Shown: positions 1 through 8,701, numbered from the stretch's first letter. The stretch is DNA of 64,000 nucleotides from Rhodospirillales bacterium (GCA_028281845.1 JANQJD010000002.1:62001-126000); one strand, 5' to 3'. Made by a program: numbers and translations. Notes: generated by a model from the sequence alone, not told the origin.

Positions 1-480
1 TCCTTGAGCTGTTTCTAATATTGCATGTATCAATATTGGTTTACTAATATTGTTACGAGCTTCTAGTTGTGCTAGAATTTGGTCTAAATAATGTATATCC
101 CACGGACCTTCTACTTTTGGAAGCATTATCACATCAAGTTTGTTACCAATATGACTCACGATTTCAGTGATGTCGTCCAGCACCCATGGGCTGTTCAGAC
201 AATTCACACGTGTCCACAAACCAGTCTCACCAAAGTCTACCACTCTGGCCACCTCAATGAATCCCCTGCGGGCTTTCTCCTTGGCTTCTGCTGGAATGGC
301 ATCCTCGAGGTTTCCAAGTAATACATCTACTTGTAGTGTGAGTTCAGGAACTTTTGCAACCATCTTAGTGTTATGAGGGGCAAAAAAGTGAATCATACGC
401 TCCGCCTTAACTGGCAATTCACGTAAAGGCAATGGCGCCCCAATTGCCAGAGGCTTATAAAAGTCGGCTGGGCTTTTCAT
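1..480 (-). CDS. CoA ester lyase, malyl-CoA lyase family (partial, 3' end outside window)
   Basis: The reading frame is open from an ATG at 480 down to position 1, giving 160 codons with no stop, so the C-terminal half lies outside the window. A strong Shine-Dalgarno (TGGAGGAAAG) sits directly before the start. The protein begins [20 protein letters not shown] and contains [19 protein letters not shown] and [13 protein letters not shown], typical of the HpcH/HpaI aldolase and citrate-lyase-beta TIM-barrel family that cleaves or forms malyl-CoA-type thioesters. The expected acidic metal ligand is in the LEDA motif. It lies just downstream of a second family member on the same strand, so the two probably act in the same C2/C4 carbon route. 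The exact substrate cannot be decided from half a protein. The last 100 or so bases at the window edge are markedly AT-rich. Confidence 0.85.
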   Translation of the reverse strand, partial: MKSPADFYKPLAIGAPLPLRELPVKAERMIHFFAPHNTKMVAKVPELTLQVDVLLGNLEDAIPAEAKEKARRGFIEVARVVDFGETGLWTRVNCLNSPWVLDDITEIVSHIGNKLDVIMLPKVEGPWDIHYLDQILAQLEARNNISKPILIHAILETAQG

Positions 481-583
481 CTTTCCTCCATGTGTGTATG
501 GGATAATCATCATGCAAAGCTCTTAAAGGACCATGGCAATCTCTCCATGCAGGGAATGGGATTTTTTTTGGTAGTACCCCCAA

Positions 584-1567
584 TTACAAATTTCCCGTAG
601 CAATCCTGTCAGCCTTCTGAACAATGACCTCCGCCTGGCGGATAGAGGCAATATCAATCATTTTGCCGTCCAGGGACACAGCACCCGCTCCAACCTGTTC
701 AGCAGCAGCCATAGCCTTTAAAATTTGGCGAGCCTGCGCTACCTCTGCATCCGAGGGGCTGAAGAGGGTATTAGCAATGTCAATCTGACTTGGATGAACG
801 ACCATCTTCCCTTCGCACCCAAGAGAGGCAGCGCGTTTTGTAGCGAAAAGATAGCCTTTTTCATCTCTAAAGTCCCCAAATGGACCATCAACGGGCCGTA
901 ATCCATTGGCACGGGCTGCTACCACCATACGAGCCAAGGCATAATGCCACATGTCGCCCCAGTGAAAAACACGGCTGCCATCCTCGGCGGGATCAGTGAG
1001 AATCCCATAATTGGGATTAGCCCCGCCGATACGAGTGGTCTGAGCCTTTGTGGAAGCGGCAAAATCGGCGGTGCCTAGCAGCATGGTTTCGTTGCGTTGC
1101 GATGCCCCGGCGATAGCATGTATGTTCTGCATGCCGAGCGCTGTTTCTATTAATAGTTCAAAACCTATTCTTTTTTTACTCCTTTTAAAATTTTCTATCT
1201 GTGTGACAAGCATGTCAAGAGCGTAAACATCAGCGGCAGTCCCAACCTTTGGAATCATAATCAGATCGAGTTTATGACCCGCTTGCTCTACGACGTCTAC
1301 CACATCCCGATACATGAATGGGGTGTCAAGACCGTTAATACGAATCGAGACCGTTTTTCTACCAAAGTCGAGGGCGTTTAAGGCCTGAATAACATTCGAG
1401 CGTGCCTGATCTTTCTGATCAACGGCAACAGAGTCCTCAAGATCGAAGAAGATCACATCAGCTGCACTCGCCGGTGCCTTTTCGATGAATTTTGAGTTCG
1501 ATCCCGGTATAGCAAGTTCTGACCTGTTAAGACGCGGCGTTGATTCTGCAATCATGGTAAAGCTCAT
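584..1567 (-). CDS. mclA: L-malyl-CoA / beta-methylmalyl-CoA lyase
   Basis: A 327-residue HpcH/HpaI-family lyase that interconverts malyl-CoA with glyoxylate plus acetyl-CoA, and methylmalyl-CoA with glyoxylate plus propionyl-CoA, in the serine cycle or ethylmalonyl-CoA pathway. Visible motifs are PGSNSKFIEKAPASAADVI, FFDLEDSVA (acidic metal ligands), RINGLDTPFMYRDVVD, IMIPKVG, LLIETALGM, DGPFGDFRD and VVHPSQI. From memory the pattern resembles the Methylobacterium MclA type more than citrate lyase beta. The length is normal for the family. The start at 1567 is preceded by GGGAG. It sits 103 bp upstream of another family member on the same strand, so the pair may be co-transcribed. An AT-rich patch at 1141-1205 encodes the lysine-rich linker before LLIETALG. 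Confidence 0.9.
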   Translation of the reverse strand: MSFTMIAESTPRLNRSELAIPGSNSKFIEKAPASAADVIFFDLEDSVAVDQKDQARSNVIQALNALDFGRKTVSIRINGLDTPFMYRDVVDVVEQAGHKLDLIMIPKVGTAADVYALDMLVTQIENFKRSKKRIGFELLIETALGMQNIHAIAGASQRNETMLLGTADFAASTKAQTTRIGGANPNYGILTDPAEDGSRVFHWGDMWHYALARMVVAARANGLRPVDGPFGDFRDEKGYLFATKRAASLGCEGKMVVHPSQIDIANTLFSPSDAEVAQARQILKAMAAAEQVGAGAVSLDGKMIDIASIRQAEVIVQKADRIATGNL

Positions 1568-1661
1568 TCGTCACTCCCTGATAATGAATGTATCCTCATG
1601 GATCCCCTTCTGGATTCTGTAGTGGCAGTGGCATTGGGAGAGAGACACCTTAACTCTTTAG

Positions 1662-2657
1662 TCACTCCGGTGCGAGATGATTGCCAGACTGACCACGCGT
1701 TACTGGTCTTTCCCATCTTCTTGGTGTTCCGCGAACGTGCGGCATCATACGGTTCAACGGTGTAAATGGTCCAGGTGGTACAAAACCATACTTATGCAGA
1801 AAAAAATAGAGTGACTCGAGTTCTGTCATCAAGGCGGTGGTGTGCCAGTGACTAAAACAACCAGGTTTATCCACGAAACATATACCTCCGTCTGATTTAA
1901 CTTTTGAAAGTAGAAAATCTACATCTGCTAACCATTGAGTATGGATCTCCGTTGTCCAGGCCAGAAACAGAAGGCTCTCCGCTAAACCGTCTAGAAAGCC
2001 TTTGTTGCGAAAGAGAGAAAGAGTCTTTAGGATAAAATCTTGAACGTGCGAAAGTGCAACATCCGACATCCCACATGCGTATAGAGCTATTAAAGAGTGT
2101 GAACTGAGATAATAGGTTTCGAGGAAGGTGAGGCCAGGAAACGTGAAACGGCCATCTGTCTGTTGCAAGGCCCTAATACGGGACACTGCCGCGCGCACTG
2201 CCTGGTCATCCCTTGGTATTCCATAGCGGCAGCGGAACAGCAAGGCGTTCACCGTCCCGAACGGGGAAGAAACATCTCTCTCTCCTCTACAATGGGCGAG
2301 ACCGCTTTGCACATTGTCAGTAGCCGTAGGCACACCGGCATCTGCAAGAAAACCGGCGGTAAGAGCAGCGTTGATAGCATCGCTGCACGACAGATCTGCA
2401 GGATCGACGTCGGCGAGCAGCCATGCTATTGTGGAGAGTGGACGTCTGTCTGCTTCTAACTCGCCGCGCTGCACACGCAGCGCTAATGGGAAGCTCAAAG
2501 AAGAGACGCGATTCCAGTCGAAGGCGGGATCATTGGCCAGATGGGTAAGAAGGTCCTGCGTCACAAAATCTCGAGGGGTTCCCCCTCCACAGGTACTGAC
2601 TCGCCATACAGAGAGGACGCAAACAACAAGGCAGATAGCCTTTTTGCTGTGTGCCAT
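1662..2657 (-). CDS. Secreted protein of unknown function, possible alpha/alpha-toroid fold
   Basis: I do not recognise this 331-residue protein. The ATG at 2657 is chosen over upstream starts because AGGAG, lying inside the hemB stop region, is correctly spaced and hemB ends only 4 bp upstream, implying translational coupling. The N-terminus MAHSKKAICLVVCVLSVW reads as a signal peptide. The following VSTCGGG could be a weak lipobox, but Thr before Cys is unusual. The body is helical with two glutamine/aspartate-glycine motifs (RALQQTDGRFTF and KSDGGICF), resembling QW-type repeats of prenyltransferase or terpene-cyclase alpha/alpha barrels. That resemblance is inference. An envelope location is likely and no enzymatic residues can be named. 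Confidence 0.7.
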   Translation of the reverse strand: MAHSKKAICLVVCVLSVWRVSTCGGGTPRDFVTQDLLTHLANDPAFDWNRVSSLSFPLALRVQRGELEADRRPLSTIAWLLADVDPADLSCSDAINAALTAGFLADAGVPTATDNVQSGLAHCRGERDVSSPFGTVNALLFRCRYGIPRDDQAVRAAVSRIRALQQTDGRFTFPGLTFLETYYLSSHSLIALYACGMSDVALSHVQDFILKTLSLFRNKGFLDGLAESLLFLAWTTEIHTQWLADVDFLLSKVKSDGGICFVDKPGCFSHWHTTALMTELESLYFFLHKYGFVPPGPFTPLNRMMPHVRGTPRRWERPVTRGQSGNHLAPE

Positions 2658-2661
2658 CACC

Positions 2662-3657
2662 CTACTCCTGAAGCAGGCGGGCCATATCAATGGCGGCATA
2701 CGTCAGAATAGCATCAGCCCCGACTCGGCGAAAGCCGATCAGACTTTCCAGCATCACTGCCTCCTCATCGACCCAGCCATGTGCCGCTGCCGCTTTCAGC
2801 ATAGCGTACTCCCCCGAAACTTGATAGACAAAGGTCGGCACGGCAAAGGTTGTTTTGACTCGTTGTACGATGTCTAGATACGGCATACCAGGTTTGACCA
2901 TCACAATATCTGCTCCTTCTGCAAGATCAAGAGCAACCTCACGCAATGCTTCGTTGCAATTTGCTGGATCCATTTGGTATGTCTTTTTATCTCCTTGCAA
3001 AAGGCGACTAGAGCCAACGGCATCCCGGAATGGCCCGTAGAAGGCTGAGGCGTACTTAGCGGCATAGGACAGAATCAGAACATCAGAAAACCCTGCATTG
3101 TCGAGAGCTATGCGAATGGCCCCTACACGACCGTCCATCATGTCAGACGGGGCGATGATATCGCAACCAGCCTGTGCCTGGACAACAGCCTGGCGGCACA
3201 ACGCCTTTACCGTCTCATCGTTGACGACCGTCCCTTTCACCACGAGCCCATCATGGCCTAGAGCATTAAAAGGATCTAAGGCCACGTCACAGATGACCCC
3301 AAGATCAGGGTGTGCGTCCTTCAGAGCCCGGACAGCCCGGCATACCAGGTTTTCTGGATTCCAGGATTCACGGCAGTCACTGGTTTTCAAAGAATGTTCG
3401 ATGACAGGGAAGAGCGCCACAGCAGGAATACCAAGCGCCTTCGCAAGGCCAGCCGTCTGCAGGAGTCTATCGATACTCTGGCGAGCCACCCCTGGCATTG
3501 AAGCGACAGGTTGACATGTATTCCAGCCTTCACAGACGAACGCGGGCCAGAGAAGATCTGCTGGTGCCAGATGTGCCTCAGCTACGAGTCGTCTCACCCA
3601 GTCTGCCTGACGTGTCCGTCGCATCCGGATTCGCGGAAAGTGGCTGAGGCTGATCAT
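2662..3657 (-). CDS. hemB: Delta-aminolevulinic acid dehydratase (porphobilinogen synthase)
   Basis: Condenses two 5-aminolevulinate molecules to porphobilinogen, feeding haem and the cobalamin genes elsewhere in the window. The 331-residue length is normal. The two Schiff-base lysines are visible: about K201 in SYAAKYASAFYGPFR and about K255 in VMVKPGMPYLDIV. The central metal-site segment DVALDPFNALGHDG lacks the cysteine triad of zinc-dependent enzymes, so it is of the magnesium-type class. The allosteric-type RMRRTR segment near the N-terminus is present. It is followed after 4 bp by an unknown secreted protein whose ribosome-binding site lies within the end of hemB. Confidence 0.97.
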   Translation of the reverse strand: MISLSHFPRIRMRRTRQADWVRRLVAEAHLAPADLLWPAFVCEGWNTCQPVASMPGVARQSIDRLLQTAGLAKALGIPAVALFPVIEHSLKTSDCRESWNPENLVCRAVRALKDAHPDLGVICDVALDPFNALGHDGLVVKGTVVNDETVKALCRQAVVQAQAGCDIIAPSDMMDGRVGAIRIALDNAGFSDVLILSYAAKYASAFYGPFRDAVGSSRLLQGDKKTYQMDPANCNEALREVALDLAEGADIVMVKPGMPYLDIVQRVKTTFAVPTFVYQVSGEYAMLKAAAAHGWVDEEAVMLESLIGFRRVGADAILTYAAIDMARLLQE

Positions 3658-3691
3658 TTTTCTTGAGACACCACCATTTCCGTGCCATGGA

Positions 3692-3724
3692 GGTCTTTTA
3701 AGATTAGATCGGTCTTTTAAGATT
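3692..3724. repeat. Tandem direct repeat, 14 bp twice
   Basis: GGTCTTTTAAGATT occurs at 3692-3705 and again at 3711-3724 with six bases between. It lies in the short gap between hemB and metY and runs up to the metY stop. It looks like a replication-slippage product. Confidence 0.8.
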
Positions 3725-3728
3725 TGAT

Positions 3729-5021
3729 TTAAGACTGCTCTAGGGCTTGTTCTATGTCTTTCAGAATATCATCTATATGTTCGATCCCTACAGCTAAACG
3801 TACATAGCTTGCAGAGACTCCAGAGGAAAGCTGATCCTCGGGTGAGAGTTGTGAGTGAGTCGTGGTGGCAGGATGGATAGCCAAGCTACGAGCATCGCCT
3901 ATATTGGCAACGTGGTAGAACAGCTGTAAGGCATCGATGAAGCGTCTTCCGGCTTCCAGCCCATTCTTCAGTTCAAACCCGACGAGGGCACCATAACCGC
4001 CCTGCAGATAAATGTTAGCGCGACGGCGATATTCTCCTGTTTGCAGGCCAGGATAAATGACTCGGCTGATCAGAGGATGTTCGTCCAGATAGCGCGCTAC
4101 ACGCTCCGCATTCGCGCAGTGAGCACGCATGCGGAGCGGGAGTGTTTCAAGTCCCTGGATGAAGGCAAAAGCGTTGAAAGGGCTCATGGCCGTGCCAATA
4201 TCCCTGAGGAGCGTTGCCCGCATGCGCAGGCTATAGGCGATAGGCCCAAAGGGTTTCACCGCTTCCGTCCATATAATGCCGTGATAGTTGGGATCCGGTT
4301 TGTTCAACAGTGGAAACCGTTCCTTATAGCGCTCCCAATGAAATCCGCCACTGTCAACTATCATCCCTCCTATAGAGGTCCCATGACCGCCGATGTATTT
4401 TGTCGTGGAGTATACTACGACTGCTGCACCGTGCGTGATGGGTCGACACAGAATGGGTGCAGCGGTGTTATCCATAATCAGTGGAATGCCAAGTGCCTGG
4501 CCGATCGCGGAGACTTCTCGAATAGGAAAAGCCTGCAACTTGGGATTAGGCAACGTTTCGGCATAGAAGCACCGTGTCCGGTCATCAACATTGTGCCTGA
4601 AGGCCTCAGGGTCAGCGGGGTCAACAAATCTTGCCTCGATACCCATCTGACAGAATGTGTTAGCGAAGAGATTCCATGTACCTCCGTATAAGTCTGTCGA
4701 GGCGATGAAATTATCACCAGACTCGCAGAGATTGAGAATCGCCAACGTTGTGGCCGCTTGGCCTGATGAGAGGGCAAGCGCCGCCGCGCCTCCTTCCAAT
4801 GCTGCCATCCTTTGCTCAAGGACAGCACAAGTCGGATTCATCATACGCGTATATATATTACCGCGCTCACGCAATGCGAACAAATCTGCCGCATGGCGTG
4901 TATCATGGAAAGCATAAGAAGTTGTTTGATAGATCGGGACAGCAACAGCCTGGGTTGCGGTATCAGACCGATAGCCAGCGTGAAGTACAATAGTCTCTGG
5001 GTGTTGCGACACTATCGTCAT
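3729..5021 (-). CDS. metY: O-acetylhomoserine sulfhydrylase (aminocarboxypropyltransferase)
   Basis: A PLP enzyme of the Cys/Met metabolism family that makes homocysteine from O-acetylhomoserine and sulfide in methionine synthesis. The 430-residue length and the inserts (KYIGGHGTSIGGMIVDSG, NYHGIIWTEAVKP) match the sulfhydrylase branch rather than shorter cystathionine synthases. The PLP lysine is about K208 in VVYSTTKYIGG. YTRMMNPT and ALSSGQAA bind cofactor phosphate and ring. The SLAIHPATTTHSQLSPE substrate loop near the C-terminus is intact. It is separated from the upstream copper-chaperone gene by a terminator hairpin, so it should have its own promoter. No SAM-II riboswitch was recognised in the short leader. 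Confidence 0.95.
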   Translation of the reverse strand: MTIVSQHPETIVLHAGYRSDTATQAVAVPIYQTTSYAFHDTRHAADLFALRERGNIYTRMMNPTCAVLEQRMAALEGGAAALALSSGQAATTLAILNLCESGDNFIASTDLYGGTWNLFANTFCQMGIEARFVDPADPEAFRHNVDDRTRCFYAETLPNPKLQAFPIREVSAIGQALGIPLIMDNTAAPILCRPITHGAAVVVYSTTKYIGGHGTSIGGMIVDSGGFHWERYKERFPLLNKPDPNYHGIIWTEAVKPFGPIAYSLRMRATLLRDIGTAMSPFNAFAFIQGLETLPLRMRAHCANAERVARYLDEHPLISRVIYPGLQTGEYRRRANIYLQGGYGALVGFELKNGLEAGRRFIDALQLFYHVANIGDARSLAIHPATTTHSQLSPEDQLSSGVSASYVRLAVGIEHIDDILKDIEQALEQS

Positions 5022-5041
5022 TCCAGAAAATCCTCGATTGC

Positions 5042-5074
5042 AAAAAAGCGGCAGGACAGAGTGGAGTCCTGGCC
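5042..5074 (-). terminator. Rho-independent terminator after the copper chaperone gene
   Basis: Read on the minus strand, CAGGAC and GTCCTG form a six-pair stem around an eight-base loop, extended by two G-C pairs across a bulge, followed by CCGC and six T residues. It begins four bases after the chaperone stop and ends about 20 bp before the metY start. Confidence 0.65.
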
Positions 5075-5075
5075 T

Positions 5076-5564
5076 TCAGTGATCCGTTCCGCCACTGCCG
5101 GGATTGCCGTGGCCCGTGTGAGCGTGCAGGTCTCCCACCCCACGGATTGGAACAGTCGTTTCCACTATATTAGAATGGGTAAAAACAAGCTGGAGAGGAA
5201 TGGCCTCACCCTCCCGTAGAGGCCTCTTGAGGCCTATCAGCATCACGTGCTCAGCACCTGGCTGCAGCGTAATGGACCCACCGGCTGGAATTGGCAGAGC
5301 AGAAACAGGCCGCATCTGCATGACACCATTGACAGTTTTATGAATGTGCAACTCTGTCGTTGTCGCAACTGGACTGGAAACGGCTACGAGCATATCTCCC
5401 TGGCCAGAGATGTCTGTAAGTGTCATGAACACAGCACTGTTAGATGAGTTATTTATAGAGGCACTTGCCCATTGATCTTCAATTTTTACAAGAGCAACTG
5501 CGCTGAATCCCAGCACCCAAGAGAAAACAGTCACTCCCACAACAGCTAACACCCGGTGCTTCAT
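5076..5564 (-). CDS. Periplasmic copper chaperone, PCu(A)C family
   Basis: A 162-residue exported protein that carries Cu(I) in the periplasm, usually to the CuA site of cytochrome oxidase. The start at 5564 is preferred over the longer frame because AAGGAAAA precedes it and it gives a clean signal peptide, MKHRVLAVVGVTVFSW onward. The family pattern is present: a metal His in ELHIHKT, then GVMQMRPV, PIPAGGSITL, and EHVMLIGLKRPLREGEAIPL with the second metal pair. A His-rich tail (DLHAHTGHG) may add copper ligands. It is downstream of yqgE with a 28-bp gap and followed by a terminator. Confidence 0.88.
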   Translation of the reverse strand: MKHRVLAVVGVTVFSWVLGFSAVALVKIEDQWASASINNSSNSAVFMTLTDISGQGDMLVAVSSPVATTTELHIHKTVNGVMQMRPVSALPIPAGGSITLQPGAEHVMLIGLKRPLREGEAIPLQLVFTHSNIVETTVPIRGVGDLHAHTGHGNPGSGGTDH

Positions 5565-5592
5565 GGAAAATTTTCCTTGGGATGGCTCCCTC

Positions 5593-6168
5593 TCAAGCAT
5601 GACCGAATTCGAGGGACAGCATACGGACGTCAATGCCGAGTCGCATCATCGCCTGATCCCACTTGTGTTCCAGATCGTCTCCAAACAAAAGTTCTTCGTC
5701 AGCGGGAACGGTGAGCCAAACGTTCTGACGCAACTCGTTGTCTAGTTGTCCTTCTCCCCAACCTGCATATCCTAGCGCAAGTATACTCCGACGCGGGCCG
5801 TGTCCTTCAGCAATAGCTTTGAGCACATCGACGGTCGCTGTGAGTCCGACATGCTGATCCACCATAATAGTCGCATTGTGCACATAGTCACCAGAATGCA
5901 GAACAAAACCGCGACCTGCTTCGACAGGCCCCCCAGAATGCACATGAACGCTACGGCACAACGGTGTCGCCTGAATGCCAAGTTGCTCTAGGAGTTCAGA
6001 GAAGGTGACCGCCTCAATGGCCCTGTTCAAAACGAGGCCCATTGCCCCAGCGGGTGTGTGTGTGCAAATATACACAACCGTTTTAGTAAAACGGGGATCA
6101 GACATGAGCGGCATGGCCACGAGACACTGCCCTACAAGGTACTCCCCCTGCTGAATCAACTTTCTCAT
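5593..6168 (-). CDS. yqgE: YqgE/AlgH family protein (UPF0301)
   Basis: Conserved cytosolic protein of unknown biochemical role. Family landmarks are visible: YLVGQCLVAMPLMSDPRF near the start, TPAGAMGLVLNRAIE, SGGPVEAGRGFVLHS, and GYAGWGEGQLDNELRQNVWLTVP. Choosing the ATG at 6168 gives 191 residues, close to the family norm. The frame stays open to a TTG at 6243, but neither start has a good Shine-Dalgarno, so the N-terminus is uncertain. It is followed at 28 bp by the copper chaperone on the same strand, and the two may form an operon ending at the hairpin at 5042-5074. Confidence 0.9.
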   Translation of the reverse strand: MRKLIQQGEYLVGQCLVAMPLMSDPRFTKTVVYICTHTPAGAMGLVLNRAIEAVTFSELLEQLGIQATPLCRSVHVHSGGPVEAGRGFVLHSGDYVHNATIMVDQHVGLTATVDVLKAIAEGHGPRRSILALGYAGWGEGQLDNELRQNVWLTVPADEELLFGDDLEHKWDQAMMRLGIDVRMLSLEFGHA

Positions 6169-6373
6169 GTGACTGCAATATGCCGAAGCCCGCGAGAACG
6201 CAAGCACAGTTGTCGCTTTCTGATCATCTGCCAACCCTCTCAAAAGGAGAGAGGGAATCTAATAATTGATAATTAATTAACATACTTGCCATCATTAGAA
6301 TATGTCCTTCCTCATTCTTCAAATCACTGCAGAGATTTCCGCCACGGCGTGTCAGAACAGGGAAAAGTAGGAC

Positions 6374-8701
6374 ATGTGTTTTTCTCTTGAGACGACCCTA
6401 GCCGTGAATCTCGAATGGGAACGCCTAACGTATAGGATAAGATCCTGCGGCGCAAGCCATCTCCTCCGTGTTGGGAGGTGGCATCTCATCCTGATCCTCT
6501 TAGCCACCTCCTGGCTGTTGACTGTGTCGGCAAGTGGGGTCGCTCTCTCTGCGGGAACGGTGAAAGGGGTTTCCGAACGACAGGCTGGGGTACAAGCTCC
6601 GCCAGTGTCCTTACAATACGATGTCAGTACGGCTGATTCCAGCGCTTCTCCATGGGTGCGCAGTCCACAGGGAGCCGTGCGACTCGTTTCCACTGTGACT
6701 GGTGTGGGCACTGGTCAGTCGATTCGACTCGGCCTGCAGTTTCATCTGCAGCCGCATTGGAAAATCTATTGGCGCACCCCGGGAGATGCTGGTTATCCTC
6801 CCACCATTGACTGGAGTGGCTCCCAGAATCTTTCTGGGATTAGTATTGCCTGGCCAGCTCCACGTCGCTTCAGCTTCCGAGGAATTGAAACTGCTGGTTA
6901 TGAAGAGGAAGTCGTCTTTCCCATCACTGCGACCCTAGAAAAACCGGGTGTTCCTTTCAATGGAAGATTAATAGTAGAATTTCTTACATGTGCTGATTTT
7001 TGCGTGCCACAACGGGCTGAAGTAAACCTCCTGATTCTGGATGGGCCGGCAAAACTCTCTCCCTTTATGCATCTTGTCGAACGTCATGCCGCCCGTGTGC
7101 CTGGTGACGGTCGAGCTGCCGGATTGCGCTTAATCGCAGCAACACTTAAAAAAGAAAAAAAAGAAAATTTTATTGACGTTAAAGTCGCAAGTACATTTCC
7201 TTTCAGAACACCAGATCTGTTTATCGAAGGTCATGGTGACGATACCATACACGCCGGTACACCACAGATTACTCAACAGAGTCAAGATGGCCGGCAAATT
7301 GTGCTGCGCGCATCAACAAGGAGTCCCGTGGCAGTCGGAACGCTCGCCACACTCACGGTCGTTGATGGTCTCCGTGCCTTAGAGGCCACCATACCGCTAT
7401 CTTCAGTAGTTAAAGTTCATGATGAGACAACAAAATCAGATGTCGCGATCATACTCGGCCTTGCCTTTCTAGGCGGGTTCATCCTGAACCTTATGCCCTG
7501 CGTGTTGCCAGTGCTGTCCATCAAAGTCATCACACTGGTCGGCCATGGCGGCACTGAAAAACGGGCCGTGCGATGGCGCTTCTTAGCTTCGGCGGCTGGC
7601 GTCCTGTTCTCCTTTCTGCTAATCGCATTAGCGACAATTACGCTCCAGGCCGCAGGGGCAGCGGTGGGATGGGGCATGCAATTTCAACAGCCGCTGTTCT
7701 TGTCTGTTCTCATCATCGTGCTTGCCCTCTTCACCGCGAATCTATGGGGGGTGTTCGAAATTGTCCTGCCGTCGTGGCTGACGGACAGAATTGGTGGTGT
7801 GTGTACATACGGCTACATTGGCGATTTTCTTACAGGGATTTTCTCCACTCTGTTGGCCACCCCATGCTCGGCCCCTTTTCTGGGCACAGCCGTGGGATTT
7901 GCCTTGGCTCGGGGGCCTTCAGAGATCTTGATGATCTTCACCATGCTGGGTCTCGGTATGGCAATGCCGTACGTCCTAGTGGCTCTTTTCCCGATTCTAG
8001 CCGCTCGCTTACCAAGACCTGGTCCATGGATGATACATCTGAGGAAATTTGCAGGAATTATTTTATTTATAACAATAATTTGGTTATCTTCTATACTATG
8101 GATTCAAACAGATCAAAAAATTATTATATTAATATTACTAACAATATTATTTTTATTTCTTCTTAAAAAGAAGAAAATAACAAAAATATTATTAATTTCA
8201 TTATTTTTAGCATTTATAATGCATTTTTCTTTCCTGCGGAAGGAAAGACATACACCATGGTTACCATTTGACGAAACGGCCCTTGCCCATCATGTAGCTG
8301 ACGGGCGAGTGGTTTTCGTCGATGTCACAGCCGACTGGTGCATTACATGCCAGATCAATAAGGCACTTGTTCTTTCGCACAGAGAAGTGGTGAAGCGCCT
8401 GCATAATGTAGTGGCTATGCAGGCGGATTGGACCAGGCATGATGGGAGAGTCTCTGCCTATTTAGCAGGCTTTGGCCGTTACGGCATTCCATTCAATGTC
8501 GTTTATGGGCCAGGCGCCCCACAGGGGCTACTCCTGCCGGAACTTCTCACGGCAGAGGGTGTGCTGAAGGCATTGGACGTGGCAGCTGGGCATGTTTCTT
8601 CACTTCACTATGACGGCACGGCCCTCATAATCTCATACATAATGAGGAGAAGATCATTGCTCCATGTCCCGTCGCCTCATGTGTGCCTTGAGCCGATCTA
8701 G
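6374..8701 (+). CDS. dsbD: Thiol:disulfide interchange protein, DsbD/ScsB type
   Basis: A 775-residue membrane protein that passes electrons from cytosolic thioredoxin to periplasmic thiol proteins. The periplasmic N-terminal domain has a ScsB-like cysteine pair, C206 and C210 (LTCADFCVP). The membrane domain (about 355-615) carries the paired redox cysteines C376 in NLMPCVLPVLSIK and C498 in ATPCSAPFLGTAVGFA. The C-terminal thioredoxin domain has C656-C659 in TADWCITCQ. All redox cysteines are kept, so it is probably functional. Codons about 555-620 (8035-8240) are extremely AT-rich and encode Ile, Leu, Lys and Phe runs in the last membrane helices. The final 15 residues run into the 3' end of the M32 pseudogene on the other strand. 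Confidence 0.93.
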   Translation: MCFSLETTLAVNLEWERLTYRIRSCGASHLLRVGRWHLILILLATSWLLTVSASGVALSAGTVKGVSERQAGVQAPPVSLQYDVSTADSSASPWVRSPQGAVRLVSTVTGVGTGQSIRLGLQFHLQPHWKIYWRTPGDAGYPPTIDWSGSQNLSGISIAWPAPRRFSFRGIETAGYEEEVVFPITATLEKPGVPFNGRLIVEFLTCADFCVPQRAEVNLLILDGPAKLSPFMHLVERHAARVPGDGRAAGLRLIAATLKKEKKENFIDVKVASTFPFRTPDLFIEGHGDDTIHAGTPQITQQSQDGRQIVLRASTRSPVAVGTLATLTVVDGLRALEATIPLSSVVKVHDETTKSDVAIILGLAFLGGFILNLMPCVLPVLSIKVITLVGHGGTEKRAVRWRFLASAAGVLFSFLLIALATITLQAAGAAVGWGMQFQQPLFLSVLIIVLALFTANLWGVFEIVLPSWLTDRIGGVCTYGYIGDFLTGIFSTLLATPCSAPFLGTAVGFALARGPSEILMIFTMLGLGMAMPYVLVALFPILAARLPRPGPWMIHLRKFAGIILFITIIWLSSILWIQTDQKIIILILLTILFLFLLKKKKITKILLISLFLAFIMHFSFLRKERHTPWLPFDETALAHHVADGRVVFVDVTADWCITCQINKALVLSHREVVKRLHNVVAMQADWTRHDGRVSAYLAGFGRYGIPFNVVYGPGAPQGLLLPELLTAEGVLKALDVAAGHVSSLHYDGTALIISYIMRRRSLLHVPSPHVCLEPI

